A DNA stretch of 64,000 bases. Origin: Mallotus nudiflorus. Its lineage: Eukaryota > Streptophyta > Magnoliopsida > Malpighiales > Euphorbiaceae. Made by a program: the position numbers and the translations under genes. The notes below the pieces were generated by a model. It saw only the letters and a program-made list of their open reading frames with translations, had not been told where the DNA came from and searched no databases. Of this stretch, positions 10,941 to 21,800 are shown in pieces. Location of the stretch: positions 3,534,001 to 3,598,000 of the forward strand of contig CANTUR010000069.1 of the NCBI GenBank assembly GCA_947683625.1, written 5' to 3'. Numbering within the stretch: position 1 is the first letter of the stretch; each line of letters starts with the position of its first letter.

Positions 10941-12060
10941 TTACATAAAGTACTTCTTGAGCTTGTCTAGGTTGATAGGCTCTCCAAATTCATTCCTTTC
11001 AATGTTAGATAAGATAGTTGTGCCCTTAGAGAATACCTTTTTCACCACATATGGACCTTCCTAATTCAGTTTGAACTTCCCTCATGGATTAGTCATAATC
11101 AGCTTTACAAGCTTTATTACTAAATCTCCTTCTTTGATCTTTCCTAGCTTGATCTTCTTATTGTAAGCTCGGGCTATCCTTTTCTAATACAACTAAGAAT
11201 GATAGACAACCTTTATCTACTTCTCATGTAACAATATCAGCTGCACCAGTCGACTTTGCACCCATTGGTACTTAGGGATCTTAGACTCTAGGAGAACCCT
11301 TAATGATTAAACCCCAACTTTTATTGGCAAAATAGCTTCACACCCATTTAATAAGGAATATGAGTGGCCCTTGTTGAAGTCCTAGCAGTAGTTCAGTACC
11401 TCAATAATGCAAACTATAAATAATCTACCCAATCCTGATAATTCTCCATCATCTTGGCCAAGATTATCTTTATATTCTTATTTGTAGCTTTCACAGCCCC
11501 ATTTGCCTGTGGCTTATATAGAGATGATTTATGATGTTATATCTTGTAATCTTTTAACAATCTAGCCGTGTCTGCCTAGAATTGAACACTGTTATTAGTA
11601 ACAAGGTAATGTGGCAGCCCATATCTACATATTATATTTTTCTTAATAAAATTTGACATTTGCTTCGAGCTAACCATAGTATAGGACTCAACCTTGACCC
11701 AATTGGAGAAATAATTATTTGCCAAAATAATGTATCAATGACCTTTTGATGCCTTCAGCCTTATTTCCCCTATAATAACGATCCCCCATACTGTAAATGA
11801 CTAAGGGGAAGTCATTCCCTAGAGCTCTATAGACAACAGATGGCTCACATTTATATAAGCTTGATAGTTGTGGCATTTCTTTACAAACTTGACATAATCC
11901 GTCTCTATGGCAATCCAAAAATAATCTTGGTAGGCTATTTTCTTTACTAGAACTATCCTATTCATATATAGGTTACACAGTATTTCATGGATTGCTTCGA
12001 TAAATTTCTAGGCTTCCTCTTTATCAATGCACCTCAAGTGGATAACCATAGGCATTCTTT
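10941..12060 (-). pseudogene. Integrase region of the Tat-type polyprotein
   Basis: Read on the - strand from about 12060. A zinc-finger-like portion contains CHRDGLCQVCKEM (67-codon open stretch, 11918-11715), followed by IYSMGDRYYRGN in place of the usual MDVIGP block and RSLIHYFGK in place of ILVAIDYFTKW. Downstream come YRTTSRTSTRATPYSL-like text near 11410, the basic C-terminal part with VYHSQLYQKRIARAYNKKI, GPYVVKKVF, and the end EPINLDKLKKYFM with stop at 10941-10943. The ending ..EPIN.D.LKKYY is typical of Tat/Ogre integrases. Multiple stops and frameshifts make it non-functional. Confidence 0.8.
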
Positions 12061-12279
12061 TATACAACATTCTATTGTGGCTAATGAATTGTTAAGATAG
12101 TATTTGTAGGGACATTTTGTCTTTTTTATCGGCATCCTCAAGGAATTTTCCCATTTCTAAGTATTGCTGCAAGTCAGAAAACCAAGGCTTTTTAGCGGTA
12201 TCCACTAACATCACCTTATCTCTTTATAACAAGGAGTTCGAGATTTCACTTATATCAGAGACTTAGCCTTCGTCTATCT

Positions 12280-12690
12280 GCCATTCTCCTACATGGAAGC
12301 TAGAGTAGCTAGTGCATCATCCATCTAGTTTTCTTCTCTTGGTAGATAAATAAATTTGCATTGAGTAAAATATAATGAGATAATATCTAAATAATCCCAA
12401 TACAGACTCAGCTTGTCCTCTTTCACTTCCCATTTGTTAGAAGCTTATTTTATCACCAATATTAAATCCCCGTACACAGTAACATCCTCTGCCCCCACAC
12501 CACACAATAGTTCTAAACTAAATATGCACACCTCATATTCTACTTAATTGTTTGTTACTTTGAATTGAAGCTTTTTGGCCATTGGAATCATTTCCCCTTC
12601 TGGCATGATCAGGATTATACTAATACCGACTCCTTTGTTGTTGACAGCTCCATCAAAGTACATTTTCCACCCCCGGACCTCTATTAACCT
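12280..12690 (-). pseudogene. Archaeal-type RNase H (aRNH) domain of the Tat-type element
   Basis: On the - strand, WKMYFDGAVNNKGVGISIIL begins at about 12672, followed by PEGEMIPMAKKLQFKVTNN, YEVCIFSLELL, VYGDLILVI, KWEVKEDKLSLYWDYL and YLPREEN, then MDDALATLASM. The catalytic-type residues D (FDGA), E (YE), D (YGD) and D (DDAL) are all still visible. An additional archaeal-type RNase H between pol RNase H and integrase is diagnostic of the Tat lineage. Two in-frame stops (after TNN and after LVIK) disable it. The element is truncated upstream: no RT, gag, PBS or 5' LTR is found before 13.2 kb. Confidence 0.85.
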
Positions 12691-12759
12691 TAAATGTTTA
12701 CCTAGAAATTCCAACTACCATTCATGTTCTTCAACTATTAGGTTTTGAGCCAAGAAGTA

Positions 12760-13200
12760 TGCATTTATTATTTTTATCACTTTATAATATTTTTAATTAT
12801 TTAATATGGATTACAAAAATATAAAAATTAGTTAATATTTCAATAAGATTTTTCTAAATAGTTATTTATGGACCTTATAATAATAATTTTATAATTTACA
12901 TATTTTATTAAATTTGATGATAAAGATAATATAAATTATTTTATTTTAGCTCAGATCTATATGATTTCAAATTATAAAAGTTTAAATTTTGAAATAAAAT
13001 CTCAAATCATTTTCAATAGTTTTAAAATCTTCAAAAATAAAATAGCACTATTTATGTAATTATATAAAACATACATTCCCTTTTTCATCTAAAAACATTT
13101 TCCCTCTATTCATACTTTTATATATAATAATGTAGATTATAAATATATATAGAAAGTATGGTACATCATCACTTAAGAACCATATAATGACATGCATGAA
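12760..13200. other. AT-rich stretch at the truncated upstream edge of the Tat-type element
   Basis: No gene is seen. The segment CCCTCTATTCATACTTTTATA at 13104-13124 resembles the spacer end at 3505-3530. Confidence 0.5.
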
Positions 13201-13309
13201 AAACCCTATTGATAGGTCTAGTAGACAAAAAATTTTAACTTTTCAAGTCATTTTTGCCTTTAAAACCGAGGGTGCATCATATGTGGGTTGCATTAGGACC
13301 AAAAAATTT

Positions 13310-14965
13310 GACTAGGATGTTGTAAGAAATGTTTTTGCTAAAATGCTAATTTTAGATGAGTTACTTATTAGCATTTTAAAATCCCATCTAAGTGGACAAT
13401 AAGTAGAGATATCTTCAATATTTATGTTGAAGAAAGACTAACGTTGAAAATTTTTTTCAAAATAGAATGTCAAAGAGTCTATCTCTCCATTGATAATTGG
13501 ATTTCGATCTAGAGAATAAGCTACATGTGTATCACTGCACATTTCAATGACTCTGAGTTAAAGCTGAATAAAAAAATCATTGCTTTTGTGCCTATTAGTT
13601 CACATAAGGGTGAATATATTGCCAAGGCCCTTGAAACCTCTTTGGTTGAATAAGGTTTTAAAAATGTATCACAGTCACTCTTGATAATGCTTCTAGCAAT
13701 AATACTGCCATGTCTTTTTTTAAAAAGAAATTAATGAGTTGGGGGTGCAAGTAGGGTTAGAGCTAAATATGTTCATGTGAGATGTGTGGCTTATATTCTA
13801 AATTTAGTTGTGTTTGAGGGGTTAAAGGACATGAATGCTTTTGTTAAAAGGGTTAGGGAGGTAGTTAGGTATATAAGGAATTCACCTGCCAGGTTAAGAA
13901 AATTCAAAGAGTTTTAAGAGTTGACTAGGATACAGTCTAAGTGTGCTATGTGTTTTAATGCCCAATAAGGTGGAATTCCACATACTTGATGTTGAAAAAT
14001 GTGTATGAATATGAAAAAAACTTTTGAGAAATATGATGAATGTGAACTTGCTTCACACTTAGGGGATGATGTACCTGAATTTTCTAATTAGCAATGTGCT
14101 AAGAATATGCTTCAATTTTTGGAATAATTTTATAATATGATATTGAGAATATCTGGTTCTTAGTATGTGACTTCAAATACCCTATTCTTAAAAATTACAG
14201 ACTTGTTTTGTTTGTTGACTTATTAGAAGAATTCTTATGATATTTATGTGAGGTAATGGGTCTTAACATGAAATTAAAGTTTGATAAGTATTGGGGAGAT
14301 ACAAATAAAATGAATTACTTGATTTTTATTTCAAACATGATCTAAGGGACAAATTTGAATTTTTTAAGTTTTCAGTGAAAAGTATTTATGGTAAATATGT
14401 GGGTGGGAATTTATTTAGAATGTAAAATATGCTCTATATGAATTATTTGATTATTATAACATTGAAAATCAAGCTTCTTATCCCTCAAGTGTGTTTTGCA
14501 GTGGAAGCCAATCTGCCACTTTAACTAATGTGTAAGTGCAATCAAGCACCAAATCCATTTTGATTTAAGTAGCAGAAATTGGATAATGGAATTGGTGGAA
14601 GGAAAAAAGTGAACTTAATATTTATCTAAGTGAGTTAATCTTAGAGGAATTTGATGATAGGAAATTTGACTTGTTAAGATGGTGGAAGTTTAATTCTGAG
14701 AGGTTTCCCATTCTTTTAAGTCTAGCTCATGATGTATTAGCTATTTCAATTTCAACATTTGCATCAGAATTAGCTTTTAGTAAGAGTGGAAGAGTACTTA
14801 ATTGTTTTAGGAGTTGTTTAACTCCAACACTTGTTTAACCCTTGATTTGCACTCAAGATTGGCTTAAAAAATCAATTGAAGAATTCTTAGAAGTTTTAGA
14901 AGATTTTGAAAAAGGTAAACAATTTTCATTGATAAATTTGAATTCCAATTTCTCTTTACTTTAAT
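13310..14965 (+). pseudogene. hAT-family transposase fossil (RICESLEEPER/BED type)
   Basis: Broken + strand frames spell the hAT RNase H-like fold in order. LSPLIIGFRSRE near 13485 corresponds to the LTTD.W.S block. CVSLHISM / HFND text near 13530, then KGEYIAKALETSL near 13612 and VTLDNASSNN near 13675, correspond to the catalytic-core strand. The DUF4413-like FDKYWGDTNKMNYLIFIS is at about 14280. The C-terminal dimerization region reads RWWKFNSERFPIL, then AISISTFASELAFSKSGRVL and LICTQDWLK at 14680-14880. The usual A.ESAFS.GGR signature is conserved. Many stops and shifts are present, and no intact ends or 8-bp duplications were found. An N-terminal BED finger is not recognisable. Confidence 0.85.
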
Positions 14966-15488
14966 ACATTCTCATTTCATTTTTATTTTTTTACTTCCAA
15001 ACAAACCTCCCTCCTTTGAGATAAGGACCTTTAGTTGGCTACTCATCTGCTGCTCCTTTCGCCCTTATAGTTTGTAAATGGGCTTCACCCTTATAATTTT
15101 AGTGAATATCTTATTTCAATTTGGCCTAGTCCATAGAAGCCTAAACTGCAAACTGAACCGATTTAACCCAACATGTTTTGGCAAATGAATTGAATTATTT
15201 TTTCTTCTTTATCTATTGGTTTAATTGCATATTCTATCCTTCCAAACTCACATGATTTTAATCATTCGACACCTGACTCGCCCGAACCTGTCCATTGTAT
15301 AGCCCTACTAGGTAGTAGTGATTAACTTTTATTGATTTAGCGAATAGAGTATTTCGTTTTGAGCTGCCATGATGTGTTGTATTATAGAAACATAGAAGCA
15401 AAGTAAATTTTCTTATGCTTTGCCTACTTGTAAGAGCTTCAGTTAATTTATTTTCATTTATGAACATTTGGATTCATGCGCAAGTACT

Positions 15489-15491
<3 letters not shown>
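14966..15491. other. Intergenic stretch, no feature recognised
   Basis: Moderately AT-rich sequence follows the hAT fossil. Open stretches here (for example 15258-15467 on the - strand) have no family resemblance. Confidence 0.4.

Positions 15492-15555
<64 letters not shown>
15492..15555. repeat. (TA)n microsatellite, 32 units
   Basis: Uninterrupted alternating TA over about 64 bp. Confidence 0.95.
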
Positions 15556-15557
<2 letters not shown>

Positions 15558-16480
15558 TAAAGGAAGTTCTTAAATTGTACTTTTAAAATTAGAGTTCAAA
15601 GTTTTTATTAAATTTGATGAAATTGAGATTTAGATAGTGATTAATGTTTTAAATAAAAAATTACTTTGATAATTATATATTTTGTGAATTTAGTATGATT
15701 TTAACAAAAAAAAAGGTATTATTTTTTAGTACAAAAGAACATTTTAGATAGTGGATGCTGAAAGAACCCATAAGAATTATGTTATTAAACCTTTTGGTTA
15801 TATGAACCCAGAAACAATAAATGTGTGAACTCCTTATCACTTCAATAGCATGCCCAAGAAATCCAGAAAACAAGTCAATAGTTGATTGAAGTTAGAATCC
15901 TAAAGAAATTAAGTCCTTAATACCCAAACCTATAAAGACATCAAAAGGTTGATCAATTCCTTGATAATTCTAAAATGTATTCACTGAAGAACACATGAGA
16001 GTAAAACTTTAAAATAAACGTCATAATTTTATTAATCTCAATACAACCCTAAACAAGATATTTATAATGTAGGCTAAACAACAGTAAAATAAGGAACAAA
16101 TAAATGTTCAAAACAGTTGAATAAAACACATTCAAAAACCCTAAAACTAAGATAATTTCATCGCACACAACTATGTGCAATAAATGCACTTTGAACTTAG
16201 GATTGCACACTTTTAGGCCTAATTATGTGTAATGAAGCACACTGTCATGTTTGCCTCTAAATCTGATTTGATACGACTTAGGTATGGCCATTTGACCTAG
16301 CATACATAACTGTGTTAATGTCCAAATTTCCAATGCTGAATTAATGCAAATCAGGCACTATTATGTCACATTTTATGCACAGTCGTGTATAACTCTTTAG
16401 CTTGAATTATGTTGATAAAAGATAAACATTCCTTGTTTTGAACATCCATTAAAGCTTTGGAACTTCATAGTTCACTTGAA
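15556..16480. other. Intergenic stretch, possibly retroelement-derived
   Basis: No gene. Segments such as GCACACAACTATGTGCAATA near 16164 and CACACTTTTAGGCC near 16207 look like LTR-type text upstream of the gypsy scrap, but I find no partner copy in the window. Confidence 0.35.
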
Positions 16481-16489
16481 TTAGTAAAA

Positions 16490-16935
16490 AATGTCTTCAT
16501 GAACCATTGTAAAGCTTTTTTAAACCTCTTAGCTCTTGTTCGTGTAATCGAACCTCGATGAAGCTTTAATCCTTCATCATTATATCCATTATACCCTCAA
16601 TATGGTTTGCATCATTCCTCCTCTCCTCAAAAGATTCACCCCCAAAACTTCATAACTTGCTTTAAAGGGAGAAAAGATAAGCAACATCAAACATGATACT
16701 AACATTATACTCACTAGGAAAATTACAAGCAATGCATTTATCACAAATTCTAACTACATCATGCTTCATATTAAGCCAAAAAAATGTTCAACCAAAATCT
16801 AATAAGTCTTACGAACCTTAAAATGTCTTATTAAACCACCTCCATGAGATTTTTAACAAGAAATTTATGCAATGAGCATTTAGGCACACAGTTTTTTTCT
16901 TTATAAACAAATAACCATCATGCTTAAGAAAACAC
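16490..16935 (-). pseudogene. Ty3/gypsy polyprotein scrap: integrase zinc finger plus a TRxRAK segment
   Basis: On the - strand from about 16925, DGYLFIKKKTVCLNAHCI is followed by FWLNMKHDVVRICDKCIACN at about 16790-16730. That is the HHCC-type integrase N-terminal finger (W..M..DV..IC.KC..C), with the catalytic core missing. At 16600-16490 the frame reads LHRGSITRTRAKRFKKALQ, a TRARAK segment seen in plant gypsy polyproteins. The distance between the two blocks is too short for a whole integrase, so an internal deletion is inferred. Stops are present. Confidence 0.65.
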
Positions 16936-17034
16936 ATTAAAAGCAGACCCATTACTACATGCATTATAAACTTGATTAAAATCATCATAATGATTGTAAA
17001 ACTCTAAAACACATTAAAAGTAGACCCATTACGA

Positions 17035-17255
17035 AGGAGGACTCCATATTTTAGTCATCTGATCATCTCCAATTTGAATACAGGCACCCTGCTTTAAAGT
17101 ATCCTAAGTAGCCATGAGACTTTTCCAACTAAAACTTGGATTTGTCCCCAATTTAGCACCTAGGAAAGAGGTTGAGGGAAAATAATTAGCTTTTAGAACT
17201 TTGGCGATCAAAGAGGATGGATTGGCCAGAAGTTTCCATGCCTGCTTTGCAATGT
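17035..17255 (-). pseudogene. LINE ORF2 C-terminal scrap (zinc-binding RT region)
   Basis: On the - strand one frame reads AKQAWKLLANPSSLIAKVLK, then ANYFPSTSFLGAKLGTNPSF, SWKSLMAT and ACIQIGDDQMTKIW. This is the region after the reverse transcriptase of plant L1-type LINEs (A.QAWRLL..P.SL...VLKAKYFP). Only about 73 codons remain, with one stop. It sits about 1.3 kb upstream of the NPF promoter in opposite orientation. Confidence 0.8.
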
Positions 17256-17779
17256 AAATATAATTTCATATATTTCTCATAATATTTTTTAGTTTTGTAA
17301 ATTATTTAAAAGTATTATATAGTACTAAATAATAAATTGCTTTTGATTTATAAATTATTAAAATTATTATTAGAAATTAATTAAAATAAAATTTAATGTA
17401 AATATTATTGTATAATTTTTTTAAAATATAATTATTGGTATAAACGTTATAATTATTTAATTATTATTTATAATTTAAAATATTATTAATTTAATTATGA
17501 ACTATAAAACATTGAATACATACATTTAATTTACATGAACTTGTTTGTTATTAGTTATTTTTAATAAAGGTAGAATAGTATAAATAAAAAAATAAATACA
17601 AATTAACTATCATGTGATGGAGAAAAATTTGAAAATAGCACTTATTAACTCTGCAACTATTTTGAATAAAGTAGCTATCAACTACTATATGTTGAAGTTA
17701 TACCAAATACTTAAATTGTAGTTGATCGAAGAAAAATCTTTATTAATGATCTTAATCAACTAAATCAAACATCCCTTAG

Positions 17780-17895
17780 TGTAAAATGTCTTCAATGACC
17801 CTTAACTTTTGAGCTTTTGCTCGTGTAACCAAACCTTGAACAAACTTTAATCCTTCTCCACCATATCCATCATATCCTTGGCGTAGGCTCGCATC
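17780..17895 (-). pseudogene. Second TRxRAK-type gypsy segment, paralogue of 16490-16610
   Basis: On the - strand the text reads GEGLKFVQGLVTRAKAQKLR, aligning with DEGLKLHRGSITRTRAKRFK at 16600-16540. The two nucleotide segments share TCTTCA, GCTCGTGTAA / GTTCGTGTAA and TTTAATCCTTC blocks in order. Both are small remains of related gypsy elements. Confidence 0.45.
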
Positions 17896-18550
17896 AATAT
17901 AGTTATTATTAACTTAAAAATAATTTTGGCTTTGGATATTTAGAGTGATCTTATTATATCATTTTGTTGTTATATTTTTTTTGAATAATTGGGAGGTTAA
18001 GAAAGTGTGGAGAATCAAATTTATAACCTCATTTTACAAATAAATATCATATACATAAAGGACGGATATTTAGTTGTCTTTTCTTAACTATAATGAATTG
18101 TTATAAAAAATTAAACAACTAGTAAAATTTTTTAAAAATGCAAATACTATAATTAACTTTATTCCAATTAAAAATAATGAAATAATTTTAGTAATAAATT
18201 TTTAAAATAAAGGCGTCGATTAATTTAGATATATCCCTATTAAAAAAAAAATATTTTTTTTCCGCCTAAATACAAAGATTTTGACAAACATTTGAGCTGC
18301 AGAATCACATGATTGATGAATTAGTGGAGTGCATGAATCCAATCTATTTATTACAATAAAAACAAGTATTAAAAGCAATATTGTTCACAAAAACCCATAA
18401 AAAAAGAAAAGAAAAGAAAAAGAATAAGGTTAACATAAATGACATAAGAAAGGACGTCAGATTCCAATTCAGTCAATTAAAGTGGGGTCTAATTCTCGTA
18501 GGTAAGCTCTCACATAGCAATCGGGTTTTGTCCTACTCTTCTGATGATCC

Positions 18551-18626
18551 CATGTGCTATCTCTCTATATATATGTATGGATCTCACTCAAGTACCTTCA
18601 CTCAAGCTCATCTCTAAGAGCTAATA
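18551..18626 (+). promoter_or_regulatory. Core promoter of the NPF gene
   Basis: A TATA-like CTATATATATG lies at 18565-18575, about 50-60 bp before the start codon at 18627. This implies a transcription start near 18595-18605 and a very short leader. CATGTG (E-box type) is at 18551-18556 and a GACGTCA element is near 18452. The stretch 17896-18550 upstream is AT-rich with no gene. Regulatory roles are inferred from motifs only. Confidence 0.55.
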
Positions 18627-18781
18627 ATGAAACAGCCACAGCAACAGAGCATGGGAATGGAGGTGAATTCTGAGGAGGAGAAGGGAAGTTGTAAAGATGT
18701 TAAGGTTAAGAACCTTGGTGGCATTAAGACAATGCCATTCATTCTTGGTGAGTTTTCTTTTCAATATAGTCTGTTGATATT

Positions 18782-18826
<45 letters not shown>

Positions 18827-21800
18827 TTTATCATTTTGGAAAAAAACATATTGGTGTTATCAACTTCATTTTGGTTAAATTTCAACAATAAATCTAAAAT
18901 TTATCTCAAACTATTTCTATATCTTATTATATTGGATTTGGTATAAATTTAAAATTTAAATCAATATTTATTTTTGTCAAAAAATATTTGTTGAAATAGA
19001 AAAAAAATATTTTCAAAAGTAAAAATAATGAGAGATATTTTAGTCATTGTGAAATATAAATTTAAAAATTTTTGAATTTAGTTAAAAATTTCAACTGTTT
19101 GGTCTAATTTAATTTAAAAATTTTAAATTTTAAATAAATTCTAAAATAAATACTCTCCAGATGAAGTTTTAAAATAAAGGTTTTAGTGATTGAGCTGAAT
19201 TATAATGAAAAATCATTTTGGATAACTAAATTATTTTTGTGTTTATCCTCATCAATTAAATTTTAATTGAACAATAAGGATAAAGATTGGTAAGAGAGAA
19301 TTATTATTATTTTTTTAATAAAAATTGATAGATAAATTGAAATAAGATTTTTTTCCCTAAAAATATTCATATTTACAGATGGGAATTATTATTATAGAAA
19401 TACTTTTAAACCAATAATCGCACATACCAATACTATTCTGATCCATATTCCCGCCACGGAGGAAAAAGGAATTAAATGAGGCACATTTGCCAAGAGAGAA
19501 AGCAAATTTAAAGACTTAGATTTGGATGTGTTCTTAACTCAAATTAAATATGTATATCTTTTCCAATTCAATTTCATTAAAAAAAAAAAATAGAAATTTT
19601 CATCTTTTATTTAAAAAATAATATAAAAAATTAAATAGCATTTAGATTGATTATTTTAATAAAATTTTTTTAAACATGCAAATCTTTTCTAATTCAATTT
19701 CATTAAAAAAAAAAGGTAAGATAGAACTTTTCATCTTTTATTTAAAAAATAACATAAAAGAAAAATGAATAGTGTTTAGATTAATTACTTTAATAGATAT
19801 TTTTTAAATATGAATATATTTTCTGATTCAATTTCATTAAAAAAAAGACAACTTAGAACTTTTCATTTTTTATTTTAAAAAAACATAATAAAGAAAAAAT
19901 AGTGTTTAGATTGATTACTTTAATAGATATTTTTTAAGTATGCATATATTTTCTGATTCAATTTCATTAAAAAAAAAAGAAAATAGAACTTTTCATCTTT
20001 TATTTAAAAAAAACATAAAAGAAGAATAAATAATGTCTAAATTGATTACTTTAATAGAGGTTTTTTTAAACATGCATATCTTTTCTGAATCAATTTCATT
20101 AAAAAAAAAGAAGACAAGATAGAACTTTTTATCTTTTTATTTAAAAAATAACATAAAAGAAAAAAATAAATAGTGTTTAGATTGATTACTTTAATAGAAA
20201 TTTTTTAAATATGCTTATCTTTTCTAATTCAATTTCATTAAAAAAAAGTCAAGATAGAACCTTTCATCTTTTATTTAAAAAATAACATAAAAGAAAAATG
20301 AACAATGTCTAAATTGATTACTTTAATAGAGATTTTTTAAATATGCATATATTTTCTGATTTAATTTCACTAAAAAAAAAAGGCAAAATAGAACTTTTCA
20401 TCTTCTATTTAAAAAATAACATAAAAGAAGAATGAATAGTGTTTACATTGATTATTTTAATAGAGATTTTTTAAATATGCATATCTTTTCTAATGGCAAG
20501 ATAGAACTTTTCATCTTTTATTTCAAAAAATAACATAAAAGAAGAATGAACAATGTCTAGATTGATTACTTTAATAGAGATTTTTTACATGTGCATATCT
20601 TTTTTGATTTAATTTCATTAAAAAAATGGTAAAATAAAAATTTTCATCTGTTATTTAAAAAATAACATAAAGAATAATGAATAGTGTCTAAATTGATTAC
20701 TTTAATAGAGATTTTTTAAATATGTATATTTTTTCTGATTCAATTTCATTAAAAAAAAAAAAGGCAAGATAGAACTTTTCATCTTTTATTTAAAAAATAA
20801 CATAAAAGAAGAATAAATAGTGTCTAAATTGATTACTTTAATAGAGATTTTCTAAACATGCATATATTTTCTGATTCAATTTCATTAAAAAAGAAGAAGA
20901 CAAGATAGAACTTTTTATCTTTTATTTAAAAAATAACATAAAAGAAAAATGAATAGTGTTTAGATTAATTACTTTAATAGAAAATTTTTAAATATGCTTA
21001 TCTTTTCTAATTCAATTTCATTAAAAAAAAAGGCAAGATAGAACTTTTCATCTTTTGTTTCAAAAATAACATAAAAGAAGAATGATCAGTGTCTAATTGA
21101 TTACTTTAATAGAGATTTTTTAAATATGCATATATTTTCTTATTTAATTTCACTAAAAAAAAAGGCAAAATAAAACTTTTCGTCTTCTATTTAAAAAATA
21201 ACATAAAAGAAGAATGAATAGTGTTTAGATTGATTACTTTAATAAAGATTTTTTAAATATGCATATCTTTTCTAATTCAATTTCATTAAAAAAAAAAAAA
21301 GGAAAGATAGAAGTTTTCATCTTTTATTTCAAAAATAACATAAAAGAAAAATAAACAGTGTCTAGATTGATTACTTTAATAGAGATTTTTTAAATATGCA
21401 TATATTTTCTTATTTAATTTCACTAAAAAAAAAGGCAAAATACAACTTTTCGTCTTCTATTTAAAAAATAACATAAAAGAAGAATGAATAGTGTTTAAAT
21501 TGATTACTTTAATAAAGATTTTTTAAATATGCATATCTTTTCTAATTCAATTTCATTAAAAAAAAAAAGGAAAGATAGAAGTTTTCATCTTTTATTTCAA
21601 AAATAACATAAAAGAAAAATAAACAGTGTCTAGATTGATTACTTTAATAGAAATTTTTTAAATGTACATATCTTTTCTGATTTAATTTCATTAAAAAATA
21701 GGCAAAATAAAACTTTTCATCTTTTATTTAAAAAACAACATATAAGAATAATGAATAGTGTCTAAATTGTTGACTTTAATAGATATTTTTTAAATATGTA

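Noticed and set aside
18621..18878. Small proteins with YIYIYIYI runs on both strands
   Set aside because: They are translations of the (TA)n microsatellite downstream of NPF exon 1.
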